Source: Methyloprofundus sp.
GTDB taxonomy: Bacteria; Pseudomonadota; Gammaproteobacteria; Methylococcales; Methylomonadaceae
Assembly (NCBI GenBank): GCA_030619185.1
Contig: JAUXBW010000088.1
Span: 1-8,677 of the forward strand
DNA: 8,677 bases
Direction: 5' to 3'
Below, piece by piece: positions 5,915-8,677 of this stretch. The notes beneath the pieces were generated by a model. The model made no database searches. It saw only the letters and a program-made list of their open reading frames with translations, and had not been told where the DNA came from. The translations under genes and the position numbers were made by a program. Each line of letters starts with the position of its first letter. The stretch's first letter is position 1.

Positions 5915-7219
5915 TTGTCAAAACTTTTTCATTACTGCAGTTTATTGCTTTTCGGTATCATATTTCTTTTATCGGGATGTAGCGGCCCTAGATTAATGAT
6001 GCCGACACCCAACGTGTACCTCAACAATGGGACTAATCTGTACGAGCACCTGGAGGCACCGCTAAAGAACACAGAGGTTCAGGTTTTCTACGTTACTGAC
6101 CGCGCTCCGGAGCAGGAAGAAAATGGAGTTGTCCATTACGGATCAGGACGCTCTGCATCGGTGGCCTTCGGCACTACCACAGTGGATCTCGGTGTAGACA
6201 TGAGCTGGGAAGATCTGGTCGAGGCTAGCAGAAGCGAGAAACGCCTCAACCCTGTGAAGCTCAAGCTTGACACGGTGCATGAACTCGTTCGCACCCCACC
6301 CACACCTCTTCCCTATACTTTGGTTGATGGTAAGGTTGTAGTAAATCCTGATATGGCTGCACAATTGGAGGAAGCAACCGGGAAGTTCAAGCGTGTCCTG
6401 ATGCACCAGCTCGAACTAACTCCACGTAAAGATGTGTTTATCTATATTCACGGCTACCACAATACTTTTGACGACGCAGCCTTTGCCCTAGCTGAGCTCT
6501 GGCACTTTATCGGGCGTGTTGGCGTGCCGATCATGTATACCTGGCCAGCTGGCTATCCTGGTATGTTCGGCTATACCTATGATCGGGAGTCGAGTGAGTT
6601 TACTGCGTATCATCTACGTAAGTTCCTGGAATTAATTGCGGGGTTTGAGGGGGTGGAACGTATCCATCTGATCGCCCATAGCCGAGGAACAGACCTGGCA
6701 CTAGCGGCACTGCGCGACCTCACCCTCAGCGCCCGTGCAGCGGGACTTGACCCAAAAAAGCATTTTAAAATCCATAACTTTATCCTCGCCGCCCCAGACC
6801 TGGATCTGCAGGTTGCTGAACAACGTATTGTGGGAGACAAGCTTGACTTGAGCGTAGGCCGTTTCACCATATACACATCGCCAGAGGATAAAGCAATCGG
6901 TATTGCCTCGCAGTTGTTTGCGAGCCCACGTGGACGCCTCGGCACCTTTGGGATTGATGGAATGCCCGAAACTATAAAGACGCATTTGCAGAATGAAACA
7001 CCAAATTTCGCGATTATCAACTTCGCTGGCTCAGCTGATTCACCGCTCGATAGTTATGGTCACAGCTATTTCCGCAACTCTCCGGATGTAAGTTCGGATT
7101 TGGTACTTATGTTGCGCGATGATCTCGACCCAGGTACTGCCGGGCGACCTTTGGTGCCCCTTGATTTCATGTTTTGGCGCATCCCGAAGGGCTATCCGAG
7201 TAGCAATGCTACCGAATAA
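5915..7219 (+). CDS. Alpha/beta-hydrolase lipoprotein (DUF900-like)
   Basis: A 434-residue protein from the TTG at 5915 (strong AGGAG, 7-base gap). The signal peptide is MSKLFHYCSLLLFGIIF with lipobox LLSGC. The N-terminal part has the QVFYVTDR motif and the 'YG.GR' strand typical of the DUF900 family. The catalytic part shows the oxyanion region FIYIHGYHNTFDDAA, the nucleophile elbow AHSRG with Ser256, a likely acid in AAPDLD (Asp295) and a likely His383 in YGHSYF, so the triad looks complete. It is probably an esterase or lipase-type enzyme anchored to the periplasmic face of a membrane; the substrate is unknown. The elbow is A-H-S-R-G rather than G-x-S-x-G, which is common in this family. 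Pairing with a lipid-binding SYLF protein suggests a shared lipid or envelope substrate (inference). Confidence 0.88.
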   Translation: MSKLFHYCSLLLFGIIFLLSGCSGPRLMMPTPNVYLNNGTNLYEHLEAPLKNTEVQVFYVTDRAPEQEENGVVHYGSGRSASVAFGTTTVDLGVDMSWEDLVEASRSEKRLNPVKLKLDTVHELVRTPPTPLPYTLVDGKVVVNPDMAAQLEEATGKFKRVLMHQLELTPRKDVFIYIHGYHNTFDDAAFALAELWHFIGRVGVPIMYTWPAGYPGMFGYTYDRESSEFTAYHLRKFLELIAGFEGVERIHLIAHSRGTDLALAALRDLTLSARAAGLDPKKHFKIHNFILAAPDLDLQVAEQRIVGDKLDLSVGRFTIYTSPEDKAIGIASQLFASPRGRLGTFGIDGMPETIKTHLQNETPNFAIINFAGSADSPLDSYGHSYFRNSPDVSSDLVLMLRDDLDPGTAGRPLVPLDFMFWRIPKGYPSSNATE

Positions 7220-7339
7220 AACGATTAAATCTTATAGCAAGACGCTTGAAGTGAATAGTTGTTGCTAAACTGGAGCAGCTTGTAAGCCCTTAGTCGAACC
7301 ATACTGCTGGGTAATGGTGACGGGCTGAACCTGTCAATT

Positions 7340-7387
7340 GGAGCTTATGATAAGTAAAAGTGCCATTTTGGTCTGGCTCCTTTTTCT
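7340..7387 (+). terminator. Possible terminator after the hydrolase gene
   Basis: GGAGC (7340-7344) can pair with GCTCC (7376-7380). Two small hairpins (CTTAT/ATAAG and GCCA/TGGC) lie inside, and TTTTTCTC follows directly. The stem is short and the branched fold makes this a weak call. Apart from this, 7220-7450 holds only AT-rich DNA, including a run of A at about 7431-7438. Confidence 0.3.
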
Positions 7388-7450
7388 CTTGCGTGCATCA
7401 TGCAAATTTGCTTTAATTATTATTACTTTTAAAAAAAACATCTCATGATC

Positions 7451-8296
7451 ATGTCTCTAACAATGATTCAGAAAAGACTAACTCTACTGCTCTTGCTTCT
7501 CTCTCTGCATTTCACTGGTGTCATATTTGCAGCTACCGCCGGGCTCCCCGCTATTTCAGAGATACCTGGCACCCAGTGACAGGGTACTTTTGTATGGTTT
7601 GATCTTATCACTCATGATAGCAATCAGGTTCGAACATATTATGAAAAGCTCTTTGGCTGGAAAATTTCCGAAGCTGTGGAGGGGACAGGGTATTACATGA
7701 TCGTCAATAAGGGATCCATGATCGGTGGCATTGCCGAAATCAAGGATGAGGAGCAACCCGCCTGGCTGGGTTCACTGTCTATAACTAATGTGGAGAAGGC
7801 TGTTGGCCAGGTGATGCAACTGGGAGGTAAGGTTCTTGAGCCGGCGCAGCAGGTTGATGGCCGCGGGGTTATGGCACTGGTTGAAGACAACACGGGAGCG
7901 GCCTTTGTGCTTTTGGACACGGAGTCTCGTGATCCTGTTTTTAGACCTGTACAATTTGGGGGCTGGCTGTGGACTGATTTGTTTACAACAGACCCTGCAG
8001 CAGTCAGTAGCTTTTATAAAAAATTGGCAGGACTGCAACTTAAAACTATTTCAGAGAGCAATAAAATCCCGGTAGATGAGCTGATGTCGAATAGCAGCGG
8101 AAGATCAGGTGTAGTAAAGATACCGTGGAAGCATATCACTCCGGTCTGGTTGCCTTACATCCGGGTTGAAAATATTAAAGCCACGGTCGAACGATCCATT
8201 CAATTTGGTGGCCGGTTGTTCTTCAGGTTTGAAGGTGGTGCAATATTACTGGATCCTACTGGGGCAGCATTCGGCGTTCAGCAGGTTTCAAAGTAG
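7451..8296 (+). pseudogene. Secreted two-domain VOC (glyoxalase-fold) protein with in-frame stop
   Basis: Reading from ATG at 7451 (in-frame ATGs also at 7445 and 7463) gives a clear signal peptide, MIQKRLTLLLLLLSLHFTGV then IFAATAG. A TGA at 7577-7579 (codon 43) interrupts the frame, and the same frame then continues without a break to TAG at 8294. Just after the stop comes GTFVWFDLITHDSNQVRTYY and EKLFGWK, the classic first strand and helix of a VOC domain. A second VOC domain runs from GGWLWTDLFTTDPAAVSSFY to DPTGAAFGVQQ. The only later in-frame starts lie inside domain 1, without a ribosome site, so they cannot make a folded product. Codon 43 may have been CGA (one C-to-T change). No start here has a Shine-Dalgarno, which also fits decay. 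Sequencing error or readthrough remain possible. Substrate unknown. Confidence 0.8.
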
Positions 8297-8308
8297 AGGA
8301 TAGAATCT

Positions 8309-8548
8309 ATGAAATTTAAAATAATATACTCGGTGGCCATACTTATAAGCGTACTGTTTCTGAGTGGCTGCGGTGGGCCTTACTATTCCAGGGGGATGAG
8401 TGGAGGAGTAGGTTTTTATCATTCAACATACAGGCATGGCTGGGGTGGTGGGCGGTACTATGATGCCGTTGATACAATTGACACGATAGATACCATAGAT
8501 ACCATAGACACTATTGACAGCATAGGTATGCCCGTAGATTATTATTAG
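8309..8548 (+). CDS. Small Gly/Tyr-rich lipoprotein with Asp-Thr-Ile repeats, possibly frameshifted
   Basis: A 79-residue product. The signal sequence MKFKIIYSVAILISVLF runs into lipobox LSGC (Cys21). A Gly/Tyr/His-rich stretch (GGPYYSRGMSGGVGFYHSTY, then RHGWGGGRYY) is followed by six Asp-Thr/Ser-Ile units at residues 55-72 and a short end, GMPVDYY. GAGGA overlaps the VOC stop and sits about 7 bases before the ATG, so the gene is cotranscribed with the VOC gene. The stop at 8546-8548 may be premature: in the +1 frame, 8550-8621 reads AKQGHAGGGHMGRNSNASTG then HSK and stops at TAA, in the same Gly/His-rich style. I do not recognise a family function. Confidence 0.72.
   Translation: MKFKIIYSVAILISVLFLSGCGGPYYSRGMSGGVGFYHSTYRHGWGGGRYYDAVDTIDTIDTIDTIDTIDSIGMPVDYY
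8471..8524 (+). repeat. Six 9-base coding repeats (Asp-Thr/Ser-Ile)
   Basis: Six consecutive 9-base units, each encoding Asp-Thr-Ile (the last Asp-Ser-Ile). Codons differ between units (GAT/GAC, ACA/ACG/ACC/ACT, ATT/ATA), so the DNA copies have diverged while the peptide is kept. This points to selection on the protein rather than a fresh slippage array. Confidence 0.88.
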
Positions 8549-8628
8549 AGCAAAACAAGGTCATGCTGGGGGCGGTCATATGGGTAGAAATTCTAACGCT
8601 AGTACCGGACACTCTAAATAACCGATAA

Positions 8629-8677
8629 AACTGGGGAGTAGGCTTTAGCCTACATGAGTCGCGAACTGTGTAGGCTA
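8629..8677. repeat. Palindromic repeat, copy B (cut by the window edge)
   Basis: AACTGGGG (8629-8636) is followed by a perfect 7-base hairpin, GTAGGCT-TT-AGCCTAC (8638-8653), and GTAGGCTA recurs at the very end (8670-8677), as if the second arm were starting. The opening and CTTTAGCCT are shared with the minus strand of the repeat at 249-314. The closing arm presumably lies outside the window. Confidence 0.55.

Noticed and set aside
6610..7020. Long minus-strand open frames opposite the hydrolase gene
   Set aside because: They are Arg/Ser-rich, low-complexity translations caused by the GC-richer sense gene. There are no start signals or domain features.
7350..7420. TGGCTC...TTGC before the VOC gene as a sigma-54 site
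   Set aside because: The gap between the GG and GC elements is 14 bases, four too many.
7577..7579. TGA in the VOC gene as a selenocysteine codon
   Set aside because: It lies in a linker between the signal peptide and the first VOC strand, not at a catalytic position, and I see no convincing SECIS-like hairpin just after it. A nonsense mutation is simpler.

Overview
The window (8677 bases, AT-rich, with genes on both strands) looks like chromosome from a Gram-negative proteobacterium, most likely a gammaproteobacterium. The grounds are several lipoprotein signal peptides with lipoboxes, a probable efflux periplasmic adaptor, a sigma-54 activator with a textbook -24 element nearby, a Rap1a/Tai-type periplasmic protein, a SYLF protein, and dispersed palindromic repeats. 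The genus cannot be fixed from sequence alone. A methanotroph-like or sulfur-oxidiser-like gammaproteobacterium is only a guess.

Left part, minus strand (1-2300). The 5' end of a lipoprotein gene runs off the left edge; it is probably an RND-efflux membrane-fusion subunit. Next come a palindromic repeat and a two-gene operon: a Rap1a/Tai-like secreted protein (687-1073) followed by a glycine-zipper lipoprotein (390-671). Further right is a translationally coupled pair: a small ABM-like (dimeric alpha/beta barrel) protein (1693-1989) and a stand-alone DUF1214 domain (1259-1696) lacking the DUF1254 half usually fused to it. In front of this pair is a near-consensus sigma-54 promoter (2027-2043). 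Farther upstream are two 11-base direct repeats 31 bases apart, where an enhancer would sit. A palindromic repeat (2218-2298) separates these from the next gene.

Middle (2301-5178). A 725-residue minus-strand gene encodes a membrane-anchored sigma-54 activator: seven putative TM segments, PAS, AAA+ with an intact GAFTGA loop, and a Fis-type HTH. It is the obvious candidate regulator of the neighbouring ABM/DUF1214 promoter, so the two together may form a self-contained sensory module. To its right is a decayed stretch with the C-terminal half of a HicB-type antitoxin (+ strand) and no intact gene.

Right part, plus strand (5179-8677). A SYLF-domain secreted protein and a DUF900-type alpha/beta-hydrolase lipoprotein form an operon; the hydrolase probably starts at a TTG with a strong Shine-Dalgarno. 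Next is a secreted two-domain VOC (glyoxalase-fold) gene interrupted by an in-frame TGA just after its signal peptide. A small Gly/Tyr-rich lipoprotein with six Asp-Thr-Ile-type repeats follows, and its reading frame appears to continue after a one-base shift. The window ends inside another palindromic repeat that resembles the one near the left edge.

Almost every product here is predicted to be exported or membrane-bound. The region reads as an accessory cell-envelope island with several eroding genes (HicB, VOC, DUF1214, and possibly the repeat lipoprotein).
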